Shown piece by piece: positions 26,510 to 37,429 of a stretch of DNA of 64,000 bases. A program made the position numbers and the translations under genes. Numbering within the stretch: the stretch's first letter is position 1; each line of letters begins with the position of its first letter. Source of the DNA: Parvibaculaceae bacterium PLY_AMNH_Bact1 (GTDB taxonomy: Bacteria; Pseudomonadota; Alphaproteobacteria; Parvibaculales; Parvibaculaceae); contig CP126168.1 in NCBI GenBank assembly GCA_032881465.1, positions 2,790,001 to 2,854,000 on the forward strand. Direction: 5' to 3'. The notes under the pieces were generated by a model, which ran no database searches, was not told the origin of the DNA, and worked only from the letters and a program-made list of their open reading frames with translations.

Positions 26510-29500
26510 ATGGCAAAGCGTATGAAAAAGAACCAGAAAAGCACAGGTTCAGCTCCAGAAGCACTGACGGACAACGAACGGGTCAAAACCGTGCGCCCCG
26601 CAGGCCTTCCGGCTGCGCAAGGTCTTTATGACCCCGCAAATGAGCATGATGCGTGCGGCATTGGCTTTGTGGCGAACATTCACAACCGCAAAAGCCACGA
26701 CATGATTGCCAATGGCCTCAAGATTCTTGAGAACCTGGAACATCGCGGCGCTGTAGGCGCTGACCCGAAAGCAGGCGACGGCGCAGGTATCCTTATCCAG
26801 ATGCCCGATGCCTTCATGCGCAAGGCTGCCAAAGCAGAGCAGATCGAACTTCCAGAAGAAGGCGCCTATGGCGTTGGCTTCTTCTTCCTTCCAAAGGAAG
26901 CCGCAGGCCGGGCAAAAATCGAAGCCCTTATCGAAGATATGATTGCCGCTGAGGGTCAGACACTTCTCGGCTGGCGTGACGTGCCTGTCGACAATTCAGA
27001 CCTCGGCTATTCCGTTTTGCCGACGGAGCCCTTCCATCGTCAGGCGTTTGTTGCTCGTGGTGCTGACACAGCTGACCAGGACGCGTTCGAACGCAAGCTC
27101 TATGTTATCCGCAAGCGGGTGGAGTTGGGTGTGAGCGCAATGGGCGACGACGAAGCGGCAAGTTTCTTCTACGTACCATCCTTTTCATCACGCACAGTGA
27201 ACTACAAAGGCATGCTGCTCGCCGCTCAGGTTGGTGAGTACTACAAAGACCTGCAAGACGAAGAGATGGTCTCAGCCCTCGCTCTCGTCCATCAGCGCTT
27301 CTCAACAAACACATTCCCTACATGGAGCCTCGCGCACCCGTTCCGCCTGATCTGCCACAATGGCGAGATCAACACCAAGCGTGGCAACGAAAACTGGATG
27401 TTTGCACGCCAGGGTTCGATGGCATCTGACATTCTGGGCGATGACCTGAAAAAGCTCTATCCGGTGATCCCCGAAGGCCAGTCCGATACGGCTGCCTTTG
27501 ACAATGCGCTCGAGCTTCTCGTGGCAGGCGGCTATTCATTGTCCCACGCGATGATGATGCTGATCCCCGAAGCCTGGGCCGGCAATCCTCTGATGGGGAA
27601 AGACCGCCGCGCATTTTACGAGTATCATGCCGCCCTGATGGAGCCATGGGACGGCCCTGCCGCTGTTGCGTTTACAGATGGCCGCCAGATCGGCGCCACC
27701 CTCGACCGGAATGGCCTGCGCCCTGCCCGCTATTACGTCACCGATGATGGCGATGTCATGATGGCATCCGAAATGGGCGTGCTTCCCCCAGAGGAAAGCA
27801 GTGTCACCCAGAAGTGGCGTCTGCAGCCCGGCAAAATGTTGCTGATCGATCTGGAAGAAGGCCGGATCATTGGCGATGACGAGCTAAAGACAGAGCTTGC
27901 AGCCTCTCACCCCTATCAGGAATGGTTAGACCGCGGTCAGATGGTCTTGGAAGACCTGCCTGACCCAAAGAATGCCGTAACACCACGAGTTCATGCGGAG
28001 CTGCTCGATTGCCAGCAGGCCTTTGGCTACACCCAGGAAGATCTGAGCCTCCTGATGGCCCCAATGGCCGAAACCGGCCAGGAAGCCATCGGCTCTATGG
28101 GAACGGATACGCCCATCGCAGCCCTCTCCGGACATTCCAAACCGCTTTACAATTATTTCCAGCAGCTCTTTGCGCAGGTGACCAACCCGCCGATCGATCC
28201 CATCCGGGAAGAAACGGTGATGTCCCTCGTGTCCCTTATCGGGCCACGGCCGAACCTGCTCGAGCTGCATTCCGCAGGCGATCAGAAGCGCCTCGAAGTA
28301 CGCCAGCCTATTCTGACGAACGGAGATCTGGAGAAGATCCGTACCATCGGAGACATTCCGGACAATAATTTCCGCGCTTTCACACTCGACATGACCTACC
28401 CCGCCTCTGAAGGCGCTGAAGGAATGGAAGCCGCTCTAAAAGAGCTCTGCGCAGAAGCAGAGAAAGAAGTGCGCGCTGGCGATAACATCATCATTCTCTC
28501 TGACCGTAAGATTTCAGCAGAGCGCATCGCGATCCCCGCACTTCTAGCAACTGCGGCTGTGCATCATCACCTGATCCGCAAAGAACTGCGGACAGCAGTC
28601 GGCCTTGTTGTGGAAACAGGGGAAGCGCGCGAAGTCCATCACTTCGCCTGCCTCGCGGGCTTTGGCGCTGAGGCTGTAAACCCCTACCTTGCTTTTGAAA
28701 CACTGATCGACGCAAAACACCGTCTCTCGGCAGACCTTGGCGCAGAAGAAATCACCAGCCGCTACATCAAGGCGGTGAACAAGGGCCTCCTTAAGGTCAT
28801 GTCCAAAATGGGCATCTCTACCTATCAGTCATACTGCGGCGCACAGATTTTTGACGCTGTGGGCCTAAGCACTGAATTTGTTCAAAAATACTTCACCGGC
28901 ACCTCAACAACCATTGAAGGGGTTGGTCTGGCAGAAGTGGCGGAAGAAACCGTCCGCCGTCACCGTGACGCTTTCGGAAACGTGCCTATTCTCGAAGACG
29001 CATTGGCCGTTGGAGGCGATTACGCCTACCGGGTCCGTGGTGAAGAGCATGTTTGGACGCCCGATTCCATTCGCGATCTCCAGCACGCCGTACGCGGCTC
29101 ATCCAAAGAAGACTATAGGTCTTTTGCCAAAGCGGTGAATGTTCAAAACGAACATCTCTTCACCATTCGTGGACTCTTTGACATCAAAAAGGCTGAAGAT
29201 GATGGCCGGAGGCCGGTTCCGCTAGATGAAGTGGAAGACGCTAAGGACATTGTGAAACGTTTCGCGACCGGCGCTATGTCGTTTGGCTCCATCAGCCGCG
29301 AAGCACACACCACACTCGCTGTTGCGATGAACCGCATTGGCGGTAAGTCAAACACCGGTGAAGGCGGCGAAGAAGCTGATCGCTTCACGCCTCTGGCCAA
29401 TGGCGACAGCATGCGCTCCGCCATTAAGCAGGTCGCTTCGGGTCGTTTCGGCGTGACGGCGGAATATCTCGCCAACTCCGACATGATCCAGATTAAAATG

Positions 29501-31252
29501 GCTCAGGGCGCTAAGCCCGGGGAAGGCGGACAGCTGCCAGGCCACAAGGTCGACGCAGTGATCGCCAAAGTGCGCCACTCGACGCAAGGCGTGGGATTGA
29601 TCTCTCCACCGCCGCACCACGACATCTATTCGATTGAAGATCTGGCACAGCTGATCTTCGATCTGAAGAATGTGAACCCAGCTGCCGACATCAGCGTGAA
29701 GCTTGTGTCAGAAGTGGGCGTGGGCACGGTTGCTGCGGGTGTTTCCAAAGCACGCGCCGACCATGTCACAATTTCTGGCTATGAAGGCGGAACGGGCGCG
29801 AGCCCCCTCACCTCCATAAAACATGCCGGAAGCCCCTGGGAAATTGGCCTGGCCGAAACCCATCAGACACTCGTATTGAACCACTTACGGGACCGGATCA
29901 CAGTTCAGGCAGATGGTGGCTTGCGCACAGGACGTGATGTGGTTATTGGCGCCCTACTCGGCGCTGATGAATTTGGCTTCTCAACTGCACCGTTGATCGC
30001 CGCGGGCTGTTTGATGATGCGCAAATGTCATCTCAACACCTGCCCTGTCGGCATTGCGACTCAGGACCCTGTCCTGCGGAAGCGGTTTGTGGGCGCACCA
30101 GAACATGTGATCAACTACTTCTTCTTCGTCGCTGAAGAGGTGCGTGAGATGATGGCAGAGCTTGGCTACCGCACCTTCAACGAAATGGTCGGTCAGATGC
30201 AGATGCTCGATAAGCGCCGCGTTGTAGATCACTGGAAGGCGAAGGGTCTCGACTTCTCCCGCCTCTTTGACAAACCAGTCGCAGCTGAAGGCGTGGGCAT
30301 CTATCAGACGAAGACGCAGGATCACAATATTGACGAGATCCTAGACCGGAAGCTGATTGAGCTTTCCCAACCAGCCATCAATGACGGCAAAGCGGTTTCT
30401 ATCGATCTGCCAATCAAAAACACGGACCGGACAGCCGGTGCCATGCTTGGCGGCGAAATCGCCAAGCTTCACGGTCACAAAGGTCTGGTCGACGATCTGG
30501 TCCACATCAAGCTCAAAGGCACAGCTGGGCAAAGCTTCGGCGCCTGGGTCACCCGTGGGGTGACCATGGAGCTGGAAGGTGACGGCAACGATTATGTCGG
30601 CAAAGGCCTTTCGGGAGGTCGGTTGATCGTGTACCCGCCAAAAGAAGCACAAAAAATCGTGCCTGAAGAAAGCATCATTGTCGGTAACACCGTTCTTTAC
30701 GGTGCGGTTGAAGGCGAATGCTACTTCCGCGGCGTGGCAGGCGAACGCTTCGCCGTTAGAAACTCCGGCGCCATTGCTGTTGTTGAAGGCGCAGGCGATC
30801 ACTGCTGTGAATATATGACGGGTGGTGTTGTTGTTGTACTCGGCGAAACAGGCCGGAACTTCGCAGCTGGCATGTCCGGCGGAATCGCTTACGTACTGGA
30901 CGAAGACGGTCAGTTCGAACGCCGCTGCAACATGGCCATGGTCGACCTTGAGCCAGTTCTGGCGGAAGAAGAGGTCAATCAGGACCGTCACCACCAGGGT
31001 GGTGATCTGGAGACTCATGGCCGCGTTGACGTCATGTCAGACATGACCCGTTTCGACGGGGAACGTCTGCGTCAGCTGATCGAAAATCATGCGCACTACA
31101 CAAACTCGTCGCGTGCGCAGACGATTCTGGAAAATTGGGAAGACTATCTGCCGAAATTCAGGAAGGTCATGCCGGTTGAATATCGCCGCGCCCTTCAGGA
31201 ACTGGCAGCACAGCGGGCGGAACAGCCTCAGCTCGCAGTGGCAGGAGAATAA
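26510..31252 (+). CDS. gltB: glutamate synthase (NADPH) large subunit
   Basis: GltB turns 2-oxoglutarate and glutamine into two glutamates with GltD. The 1580 residues show a 48-residue propeptide and then Cys49 ([10 protein letters not shown]), the N-terminal nucleophile of the glutaminase domain after processing. The FMN domain has [25 protein letters not shown] and [13 protein letters not shown]5CX4C cluster motif lies in [12 protein letters not shown]. The C-terminal GXGXG helix follows ([19 protein letters not shown]). The ATG at 26510 has TAGGTTGGG ahead; ATG 26522 is an alternative. gltD follows after 2 bp. Confidence 0.97.
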   Translation: MAKRMKKNQKSTGSAPEALTDNERVKTVRPAGLPAAQGLYDPANEHDACGIGFVANIHNRKSHDMIANGLKILENLEHRGAVGADPKAGDGAGILIQMPDAFMRKAAKAEQIELPEEGAYGVGFFFLPKEAAGRAKIEALIEDMIAAEGQTLLGWRDVPVDNSDLGYSVLPTEPFHRQAFVARGADTADQDAFERKLYVIRKRVELGVSAMGDDEAASFFYVPSFSSRTVNYKGMLLAAQVGEYYKDLQDEEMVSALALVHQRFSTNTFPTWSLAHPFRLICHNGEINTKRGNENWMFARQGSMASDILGDDLKKLYPVIPEGQSDTAAFDNALELLVAGGYSLSHAMMMLIPEAWAGNPLMGKDRRAFYEYHAALMEPWDGPAAVAFTDGRQIGATLDRNGLRPARYYVTDDGDVMMASEMGVLPPEESSVTQKWRLQPGKMLLIDLEEGRIIGDDELKTELAASHPYQEWLDRGQMVLEDLPDPKNAVTPRVHAELLDCQQAFGYTQEDLSLLMAPMAETGQEAIGSMGTDTPIAALSGHSKPLYNYFQQLFAQVTNPPIDPIREETVMSLVSLIGPRPNLLELHSAGDQKRLEVRQPILTNGDLEKIRTIGDIPDNNFRAFTLDMTYPASEGAEGMEAALKELCAEAEKEVRAGDNIIILSDRKISAERIAIPALLATAAVHHHLIRKELRTAVGLVVETGEAREVHHFACLAGFGAEAVNPYLAFETLIDAKHRLSADLGAEEITSRYIKAVNKGLLKVMSKMGISTYQSYCGAQIFDAVGLSTEFVQKYFTGTSTTIEGVGLAEVAEETVRRHRDAFGNVPILEDALAVGGDYAYRVRGEEHVWTPDSIRDLQHAVRGSSKEDYRSFAKAVNVQNEHLFTIRGLFDIKKAEDDGRRPVPLDEVEDAKDIVKRFATGAMSFGSISREAHTTLAVAMNRIGGKSNTGEGGEEADRFTPLANGDSMRSAIKQVASGRFGVTAEYLANSDMIQIKMAQGAKPGEGGQLPGHKVDAVIAKVRHSTQGVGLISPPPHHDIYSIEDLAQLIFDLKNVNPAADISVKLVSEVGVGTVAAGVSKARADHVTISGYEGGTGASPLTSIKHAGSPWEIGLAETHQTLVLNHLRDRITVQADGGLRTGRDVVIGALLGADEFGFSTAPLIAAGCLMMRKCHLNTCPVGIATQDPVLRKRFVGAPEHVINYFFFVAEEVREMMAELGYRTFNEMVGQMQMLDKRRVVDHWKAKGLDFSRLFDKPVAAEGVGIYQTKTQDHNIDEILDRKLIELSQPAINDGKAVSIDLPIKNTDRTAGAMLGGEIAKLHGHKGLVDDLVHIKLKGTAGQSFGAWVTRGVTMELEGDGNDYVGKGLSGGRLIVYPPKEAQKIVPEESIIVGNTVLYGAVEGECYFRGVAGERFAVRNSGAIAVVEGAGDHCCEYMTGGVVVVLGETGRNFAAGMSGGIAYVLDEDGQFERRCNMAMVDLEPVLAEEEVNQDRHHQGGDLETHGRVDVMSDMTRFDGERLRQLIENHAHYTNSSRAQTILENWEDYLPKFRKVMPVEYRRALQELAAQRAEQPQLAVAGE

Positions 31253-31254
31253 AA

Positions 31255-32673
31255 ATGGGTAAAGTAACTGGCTTCCTTGAAATCGACCGGCGCGACCGGA
31301 CAACTCGTCCCGCCGCCGACCGTGTACGCGAGTTCAAAGAGTTTGTCATTCCATTGGGCCAAGACGGCACCAAGGAACAAGCAGCACGTTGCATGGATTG
31401 CGGCATTCCCTTTTGTCACAATGGCTGCCCGGTCAACAATCAGATCCCTGATTGGAACGACCTGGTCTACCGCGACGAATGGCAGACCGCGCTGAAGAAC
31501 CTGCACTCAACCAACAATTTCCCTGAGTTCACAGGAAGGATCTGCCCCGCTCCTTGCGAGGCGGCCTGCACCTTGAACCTGATCGATGAACCCGTCACGA
31601 TCAAAACAATCGAATGTGCGATTGTTGATCGTGGATGGGAAGAAGGTTGGATCACACCACAACCAGCAGAGCACAAGCTCGGCAAGAAAGTCGCCGTCAT
31701 CGGCGCCGGCCCTGCAGGCATGGCATGTGCCCAGCAACTGGGACGGACAGGCTATGACGTGCACCTCTATGAGAAGCACGCAAAGGCCGGTGGCCTGCTT
31801 CGCTATGGCATTCCAGACTTCAAAATGGAAAAGCACCATATCGACAAGCGTGTTGAGCAGATGGAAGGCGAAGGTGTCACCTTCCACTACAACTCGAATG
31901 TGGGTGTGGATGTCGCTGCCAAAGACCTGATGGATGAATATCATGCCGTCATCGTCTCCGGTGGTGCAGAACACCCCCGCGACCTTCCGATCGAAGGCCG
32001 CGATCTGGCTGGCGTTCACTACGCCATGGACTTCCTGCCACAACAGAACCGCCGTGTAGGTGGTGAGGCGCTCGGCACCGTCGAGCCCATCATGGCCAGT
32101 GGCAAGCACGTCATCGTCATTGGCGGCGGCGACACAGGCTCTGACTGTATCGGCACATCCGTCCGTCATGGCGCACTTTCAGTGACACAGCTGGAAATCA
32201 TGCCCATGCCGCCGGAAAAAGAAGACAAGCTCATGACCTGGCCGGATTGGCCGCTGAAGCTGCGCACCTCAACAAGCCACGATGAAGGCGCAGAGCGCGA
32301 GTTTGCGGTCATGACCCAGAAATTCACTGGCCCGGACGGCAATGTGGAAAAGCTCCACTGCATCCGTGTCGATGAGAAGATGCAACCCATCGCTGGAACA
32401 GAGTTTGAATTGAAGGCTGACCTTGTACTGCTGGCTATGGGCTTTGTTCACCCAATTCACGAAGGCCTGCTCACAGAGCTGTCCCTCGAACTGGATGGCC
32501 GTGGCAATGTCGCCGCCGACACAAGCACCTATCAGTCCAGCAACGAAAAAGTCTTTGCGTGTGGCGATATGCGTCGCGGACAGTCCCTGGTTGTCTGGGC
32601 AATCCGCGAAGGACGCCAAGCCGCAAGAGAAGTAGACATCTTCCTCACAGGGTCAAGCGGTCTGCCAAGGTAA
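31255..32673 (+). CDS. gltD: glutamate synthase small subunit
   Basis: GltD takes electrons from NADPH through FAD and passes them to GltB. The N-terminal 4Fe-4S region has [23 protein letters not shown] and [11 protein letters not shown]. The FAD site is [17 protein letters not shown] and the NADPH site is [17 protein letters not shown]; the C-terminus keeps the [19 protein letters not shown] motif. At 472 residues it is normal in length. Its ribosome site GCAGGAGAA overlaps the gltB stop. Confidence 0.97.
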   Translation: MGKVTGFLEIDRRDRTTRPAADRVREFKEFVIPLGQDGTKEQAARCMDCGIPFCHNGCPVNNQIPDWNDLVYRDEWQTALKNLHSTNNFPEFTGRICPAPCEAACTLNLIDEPVTIKTIECAIVDRGWEEGWITPQPAEHKLGKKVAVIGAGPAGMACAQQLGRTGYDVHLYEKHAKAGGLLRYGIPDFKMEKHHIDKRVEQMEGEGVTFHYNSNVGVDVAAKDLMDEYHAVIVSGGAEHPRDLPIEGRDLAGVHYAMDFLPQQNRRVGGEALGTVEPIMASGKHVIVIGGGDTGSDCIGTSVRHGALSVTQLEIMPMPPEKEDKLMTWPDWPLKLRTSTSHDEGAEREFAVMTQKFTGPDGNVEKLHCIRVDEKMQPIAGTEFELKADLVLLAMGFVHPIHEGLLTELSLELDGRGNVAADTSTYQSSNEKVFACGDMRRGQSLVVWAIREGRQAAREVDIFLTGSSGLPR

Positions 32674-32738
32674 AAGCATTTCCAGGTGAAGTGGTTCCGG
32701 TTCACCGTCCGGAAGGGCGATAGACCAAAGCCTGAGCC

Positions 32739-33212
32739 TCAGGAACCGGAAGTTTCCAAGACCGCGCCGCGCAACAAGCCGGTGCGGTCTTTTTCATGGG
32801 GCTCTGCAGCTGCCTCGGTCTCGCCCAGGCGCAGGTCAGGCTCTGCAAGAAGAACATCATCCCAGGGCTGCTGAACGAACTCGGCAACCCGTGTACGGAT
32901 ATCAGAGAGCACATCTGCTACCCCGTGGCGCTCCATCTCTTCATGCCAGGTCTCAGACATCACAATGATCGTGTCCTGCACAGGACCGATAGACAGACCC
33001 TGCACGAGTTGCAGCAGGCCCGCACTGTTGAGAAGGAGAAGCATCAAAACAGTAATCAGGAATGCGCGCCGCACCCGGGTTGCACTCTTCCGCGTAATCT
33101 CTTCCTCCCGCAGTTCTGATTTGGAAACTGTGGTCCAGCCTTCCTCAAGCTCACCAAGGTCATCAAATCGTTCAACGACGCCTTCAAGTTCAATAGGAGT
33201 GATTGCATTCAT
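32739..33212 (-). CDS. small single-pass membrane protein of the MBOAT group
   Basis: A 157-residue protein of no recognised family. A basic stretch (KSATRVRR) precedes one strong membrane segment (AFLITVLMLLLLNSAGLLQLVQGL, about 50-73), with the rest predicted outside, suggesting an N-in anchor. The gene starts 10 bp after the MBOAT stop with a perfect AGGAGGTGA ribosome site, so it is real and cotranscribed. Its last codons contain the gltD terminator hairpin. A role with the acyltransferase is inferred from position. Confidence 0.72.
   Translation of the reverse strand: MNAITPIELEGVVERFDDLGELEEGWTTVSKSELREEEITRKSATRVRRAFLITVLMLLLLNSAGLLQLVQGLSIGPVQDTIIVMSETWHEEMERHGVADVLSDIRTRVAEFVQQPWDDVLLAEPDLRLGETEAAAEPHEKDRTGLLRGAVLETSGS
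32758..32794 (+). terminator. intrinsic terminator of gltD
   Basis: AAGACCGC (32758-32765) and GCGGTCTT (32784-32791) pair and are followed by TTTT. It ends gltBD about 85 bp after the gltD stop, inside the 3' coding end of the convergent small membrane protein. Confidence 0.75.
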
Positions 33213-33222
33213 GTCTCACCTC

Positions 33223-34674
33223 CTAGAACTGGAAATAGATGAAGGGCGCAACACCCTCGGGCGCCACCGCCCAGATGAAAAAGACAGCCGCGCCAAAGGC
33301 AGGACCAAGCGCCGGTGAGGGAAGCCACTTCATCCCCTCCCCAATCCAGCGACCCAGCGACGGGGGCGTAAAGTGGAAAGCCAATGCACCTGCGATCAAT
33401 ATGGCGAGGAAAGGCGTCGCATGCTGGACCGGTGTGCTCCAATCACCAAAGCCCACAAGATAGTCAAAAGCCAGACCGAAGCTCTCAGCACGGAAGAAAA
33501 TCCAGGCAAAGCAGACCATATGGAAGGTGAAGATGACGCCTACAACCCAGCTTGCCGCATCAGATATCCGCGATACTGCTTGAGGCTCCCCGTCTACCGG
33601 CGGCGCAAGCGAAGCGAACCGTCTGCGCACATAACGCTCAACCCCGAGCATTGCGCCATGGAAAGTTCCCCAGAACACAAATGTCCACGCCGCACCATGC
33701 CATAGTCCCCCTAGAAACATGGTGAGGAACAGGTTGCGGTACGTGCCCCATTCCCCCTTCCGGCTGCCACCCAAAGGAATGTAGAGATAATCGCGCAGCC
33801 AGCTTGAAAGGGAGATATGCCAGCGGCGCCAGAACTCCTGCAATGAGGCTGAGCGATAGGGCTGATTGAAGTTCGCATTGAACTTATAGCCAAGCAGCGC
33901 CGCCACACCGATGGCGATATCGCTATAACCGGAGAAATCGCAATAGATCTGGATCGCATATCCATAGACGCCGATCAGCAGATCCACTGCACCCAAGACA
34001 CTGGGGTCAAAGAAGACCGGGTCGACAAGTTCTGTCGCCAGATAGTTGGCAATCACCATCTTCTTGATCAGGCCGGAGAGAATGAGAGTGATACCAAGCC
34101 CCACCATAGCCGGCGTCAGTGTCGGCTTCTCTTCTAGCTGCGGCAAAAAATGCGCGGCCCGAACAATCGGACCAGCAACCAGTTGTGGGAAGAACGAGAT
34201 ATAAAGGCAAACGTCCACCACCGATCGCTGCGCGGCTACATCACGGCGATAAACATCAACGATGTAGGAGATGCCCTGGAAGGTAAAGAAAGACACACCC
34301 ACCGGCAAAATGACCTGCAGGAAGGGAAGGTCACGCTGCAGCCCCAACGTGATGAGAATGTCGTCAAGGCTTTCCAGAAAGAAGCCGTAATATTTGAAAA
34401 AGCCCAGAACACCCAAATTGGCAATAACCGCAAGGCCGACAATAGTGCGGCGAAGCCCATCCCGCTCCAAGCCACCTAGGGCACGCCCAAAGAGATAGTT
34501 CGCAAGCGACGAGACAAGCAGCAAGCCGACAAAGCGCCAATCCCACCAGCCATAGAACGTGTAAGAGGCGGCGAGGAGAAAAAGTTTGCGCAGGTCAGCG
34601 GTCCGTCGCAGCTCCCAGCTGGCAACGAACACAATCAGAAAGAAAATACCGAATTCGAAAGTCGGAAAAAGCAT
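33223..34674 (-). CDS. MBOAT-family membrane O-acyltransferase (AlgI/PatA-like)
   Basis: A 483-residue polytopic protein with about ten membrane segments. The MBOAT core shows YCDFSGYSDIAIGVAALLGYKF, WRRWHISLSSWLRDYLYIPLGG and the catalytic-His motif GGLWHGAAWTFVFWG. Such proteins carry acyl (often acetyl) groups across the inner membrane for transfer to exopolysaccharide or peptidoglycan. Two SGNH proteins upstream on the same strand fit the usual MBOAT plus SGNH acetylation pairing. The target polymer is unknown. Confidence 0.93.
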   Translation of the reverse strand: MLFPTFEFGIFFLIVFVASWELRRTADLRKLFLLAASYTFYGWWDWRFVGLLLVSSLANYLFGRALGGLERDGLRRTIVGLAVIANLGVLGFFKYYGFFLESLDDILITLGLQRDLPFLQVILPVGVSFFTFQGISYIVDVYRRDVAAQRSVVDVCLYISFFPQLVAGPIVRAAHFLPQLEEKPTLTPAMVGLGITLILSGLIKKMVIANYLATELVDPVFFDPSVLGAVDLLIGVYGYAIQIYCDFSGYSDIAIGVAALLGYKFNANFNQPYRSASLQEFWRRWHISLSSWLRDYLYIPLGGSRKGEWGTYRNLFLTMFLGGLWHGAAWTFVFWGTFHGAMLGVERYVRRRFASLAPPVDGEPQAVSRISDAASWVVGVIFTFHMVCFAWIFFRAESFGLAFDYLVGFGDWSTPVQHATPFLAILIAGALAFHFTPPSLGRWIGEGMKWLPSPALGPAFGAAVFFIWAVAPEGVAPFIYFQF

Positions 34675-34819
34675 TCCGCCGCCTCGGCCCCTAAACCTAT
34701 TACCCCACGCTGCTGAAGGTTAATTATCGCTTCAGCATGACAGTGGAGTGTCCCGCGAACGCCGCAAAACCACAACGTTAGGGTGATATTTACCTTAACA
34801 GGAACAGCAGAAAACCAAG

Positions 34820-36184
34820 CTATCCAGACAGATGGCGGCGGCAAACCAGAGCCTCATAGGGCTTGATCAATCTGTCCCACAAATTCCTGGCCAAATGGTC
34901 TGCACCAGCCGGGGTTAGGTGGACATGGTCCCCATAGGCAAGCGGTGGGTCACGGAAGACAAAGTCGTGAATAGCGCAGGCACCGCCCATTGCCGCAGCG
35001 CCGTCCCAGTAGGCCAACCCTTCCAATTGAGCAACCTCTCGTTGCACAGACCTGACAGCGCGCAGGTTTGGCGGCGCGTGCCAGCGTCCCAAGACAGGGT
35101 CTCTGTCTTCATTCAGACTGGCATAGGTCGCCCGTTCGTTAAGTGCTAGTGGCTCACAAGGAAGCGCCGCTCGAGTGGCCTCCTGCTGCGACGGTCGCAG
35201 CCCTGCCCAGGCTGGCAAGCGGGCTCCGTCAAATGCCCCGAGTATCAGGATTGTGGCCCCCGGCGCACGCATTTTTAACAGCCGAACCTGGTTTTCCAGA
35301 TGCACTCGGTAAAGATCAGCATCGAGCGCATCATCAAAGCCCTCATTAGTGCCATAGCCCAGCAGGATGAGATCTGGCTGCATTGCATCCAACTCTGACC
35401 CGACAATGCTCTCATCCCAAGCATCCATCACTCTGAGCGTTGCGCCGGGGATGCCGTGAGCTTCGTAAACCACACCGGGACCGCCGCCTTCGCCGCCCCA
35501 CCCAAGCAGAGCGATCGGCCCATCTCCGACCGGACGCAGCACAACATGCCGAGCAAGGCTTACATCAGCTGATATCTGCATCAGACGCGAGAACGCACCA
35601 TTGGTTTGAAAGCGCGCGCGCTCTTCACCATCAACTATCAGCATCACCGACCCGCCACCGGGCTGCTGAAGCAAGTTGAGAGTGATGTTGCGCAGCGGAA
35701 CGCCTTGCTCGACCGCAAAGCTCATCCACTCATTTTCAGAGGCCGCCTCTGCCCTGTATCCGCTGAGCCCAAACGGCCCAACCGCTGTACCGGAAAGACT
35801 GGAGAAAATCGTCCAGCCATCGCTCATCTCAATATTCACGCCCTGGCGGCGGTAGTAGGGAAACGGAGATCCAGGCGGCAGCTGGCCGCGCCCGGCATCA
35901 CCAAAGCGCGCTGCAAATCGACTTTGCAATGCCCCTGAAAACCGGTCGCCTGCAATGTGGCTGTCACCTAGATGCAGGACATGCAACGCGTTGGTACCAG
36001 CACCGCTTTCAAGTCCATAGAGCCTGTCATAGAACGCACTGAGCGCTGGATCAGTGGGGATCGAAGGATCACAAGGCTCGGCCGCACAGCCAGACATCGC
36101 TACCGCGAGAAGGCCCGCAATAAGTATCGATCTCAGGACCCCGGTGTTCAGAGCCCCAGTTCTCAGAGTCTGGGCCAACGCCAA
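34820..36184 (-). CDS. exported SGNH/GDSL-fold protein, likely sugar O-acetylation partner
   Basis: The N-terminus has a hydrophobic segment ending AVAMSGCAAEPC, possibly a lipoprotein signal with a non-ideal Met at -3. The SGNH blocks are LHLGDSHIAGDRF (block I Ser), GYGTNEGFDD (block III Asn) and DHVHLTPAGADHL (Asp and His). At 454 residues it has a middle beta-rich insert. It resembles AlgX/PatB-type periplasmic acetyltransferase or esterase proteins. It overlaps the previous SGNH gene by 22 bp, and MBOAT follows after 145 bp. Confidence 0.83.
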   Translation of the reverse strand: MALAQTLRTGALNTGVLRSILIAGLLAVAMSGCAAEPCDPSIPTDPALSAFYDRLYGLESGAGTNALHVLHLGDSHIAGDRFSGALQSRFAARFGDAGRGQLPPGSPFPYYRRQGVNIEMSDGWTIFSSLSGTAVGPFGLSGYRAEAASENEWMSFAVEQGVPLRNITLNLLQQPGGGSVMLIVDGEERARFQTNGAFSRLMQISADVSLARHVVLRPVGDGPIALLGWGGEGGGPGVVYEAHGIPGATLRVMDAWDESIVGSELDAMQPDLILLGYGTNEGFDDALDADLYRVHLENQVRLLKMRAPGATILILGAFDGARLPAWAGLRPSQQEATRAALPCEPLALNERATYASLNEDRDPVLGRWHAPPNLRAVRSVQREVAQLEGLAYWDGAAAMGGACAIHDFVFRDPPLAYGDHVHLTPAGADHLARNLWDRLIKPYEALVCRRHLSG

Positions 36185-37317
36185 TCATCCGCTCGCCCGG
36201 GACGAAGCTCAGGCATATCGCTTGGTTGCGTCTCGACTGATGAAGCAACCAATGGAGAGGCCTCAGCAGGAGGCGTGGTGTTCGTCGGCGCGGGCACCAC
36301 CTCAACAGTTTCAGGCAGGTCTTCAGTCTCGACCGCAGAGCGCTGAATGGGCGCTGCCTCCCCAGGAAGAACACCCGCATTTCTGTCCCGCACGAGATCA
36401 TCAGCAACCACGGATGCCAAAACACGGTAGCCCGCAAGTGTAAAGTGAATGCCGTCATCTGCCCGGAGCAACCTGCGCCGACCATTCGTGTCTGGCCCAT
36501 AAGCCTGATAGGCCCCTGACGCATCCGCCAAATCATTCCAAGTCGGAATGAACGGCACCCCGTTGGCCGCCGCACGTTCCTCATAGATGGTGTTGAAATA
36601 GCGCATATCACCACCAAAGCGTGGGCTGCGCATCACAGGAAGGCCAACCCAATACACCAAAACACCACGGTCCGTCAGTGACTGCGTAAATCGATCAACC
36701 CGCGCTTTGTAAGCAGCTTCCCAGCCAGGCGCGCGCAGTCGGTGGCGACGCCCCTGATCATCAACCAGAACCTGTCGATCATTAGTCCCGATCATCACAA
36801 CAGCAATATCGACCTGTTCCTCAGCGAGCACCTTTTCAACTTCTGAATTCCAGTCGAAATAATCTTTACGAACAAATCCCGTCGACACTTTGGAGCGCTT
36901 TGTAATATTGAAACGCGGATCTGATTTGAGTTCACGGTAAAGGCCTGCCCACAGCCCATCCCCCAGGGAGTCCCCTAAAATCACCACATTCATGATCCTA
37001 TCGAGCAGAGGGGACGCCCCCCTATCTCCGGGTTCAGAGATGGGCGGCATGATAGACACAGGCGAATTCGGTGACGGAACTGTGGGTGTCAGCGCCGCAC
37101 TTTGTGAAATTGTCGGCCTCGGCAACGGAATAGGGGCGGAAACCGTCCCAAATCCACCCGGCTCGGCCCGGGACGGCCACGCCCAAAGCGCCGCCGCCAA
37201 GATCACGAACAACGCCAGTGCAAACCTAAAAAACCACTTAAATTCAATACCTTGCGCGCGCAACGCCCCATCCCTCACAAAAACACTCGGCCAGCCTGTC
37301 CCATTTTGAGACTGCAT
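36163..37317 (-). CDS. membrane-anchored SGNH hydrolase-like protein (DUF459 type)
   Basis: A single N-terminal membrane helix (FFRFALALFVILAAALWAWP) anchors a periplasmic SGNH domain. Its blocks are NVVILGDSLGDGLWAGL (Ser), VVMIGTNDRQ (Asn) and DDGIHFTLAGYRVLA (Asp/His). The wider sequence, including RSKVSTGFVRKDYFDW, matches DUF459-type proteins. Proline-rich linkers flank the domain. It leads the acylation operon, with an AGAAGGG ribosome site before 37317. Confidence 0.83.
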   Translation of the reverse strand: MQSQNGTGWPSVFVRDGALRAQGIEFKWFFRFALALFVILAAALWAWPSRAEPGGFGTVSAPIPLPRPTISQSAALTPTVPSPNSPVSIMPPISEPGDRGASPLLDRIMNVVILGDSLGDGLWAGLYRELKSDPRFNITKRSKVSTGFVRKDYFDWNSEVEKVLAEEQVDIAVVMIGTNDRQVLVDDQGRRHRLRAPGWEAAYKARVDRFTQSLTDRGVLVYWVGLPVMRSPRFGGDMRYFNTIYEERAAANGVPFIPTWNDLADASGAYQAYGPDTNGRRRLLRADDGIHFTLAGYRVLASVVADDLVRDRNAGVLPGEAAPIQRSAVETEDLPETVEVVPAPTNTTPPAEASPLVASSVETQPSDMPELRPGRADDWRWPRL

Positions 37318-37429
37318 TTCGCCCTTCTAAGAGGGACTGGTGCAGCAGCCATGCCGGAAACCAGATGACCGCTAGATCAATAGTAGGAGGGTTCCGTGCC
37401 GCTGCCAATCCGATTTCGTGGGACCGAGG

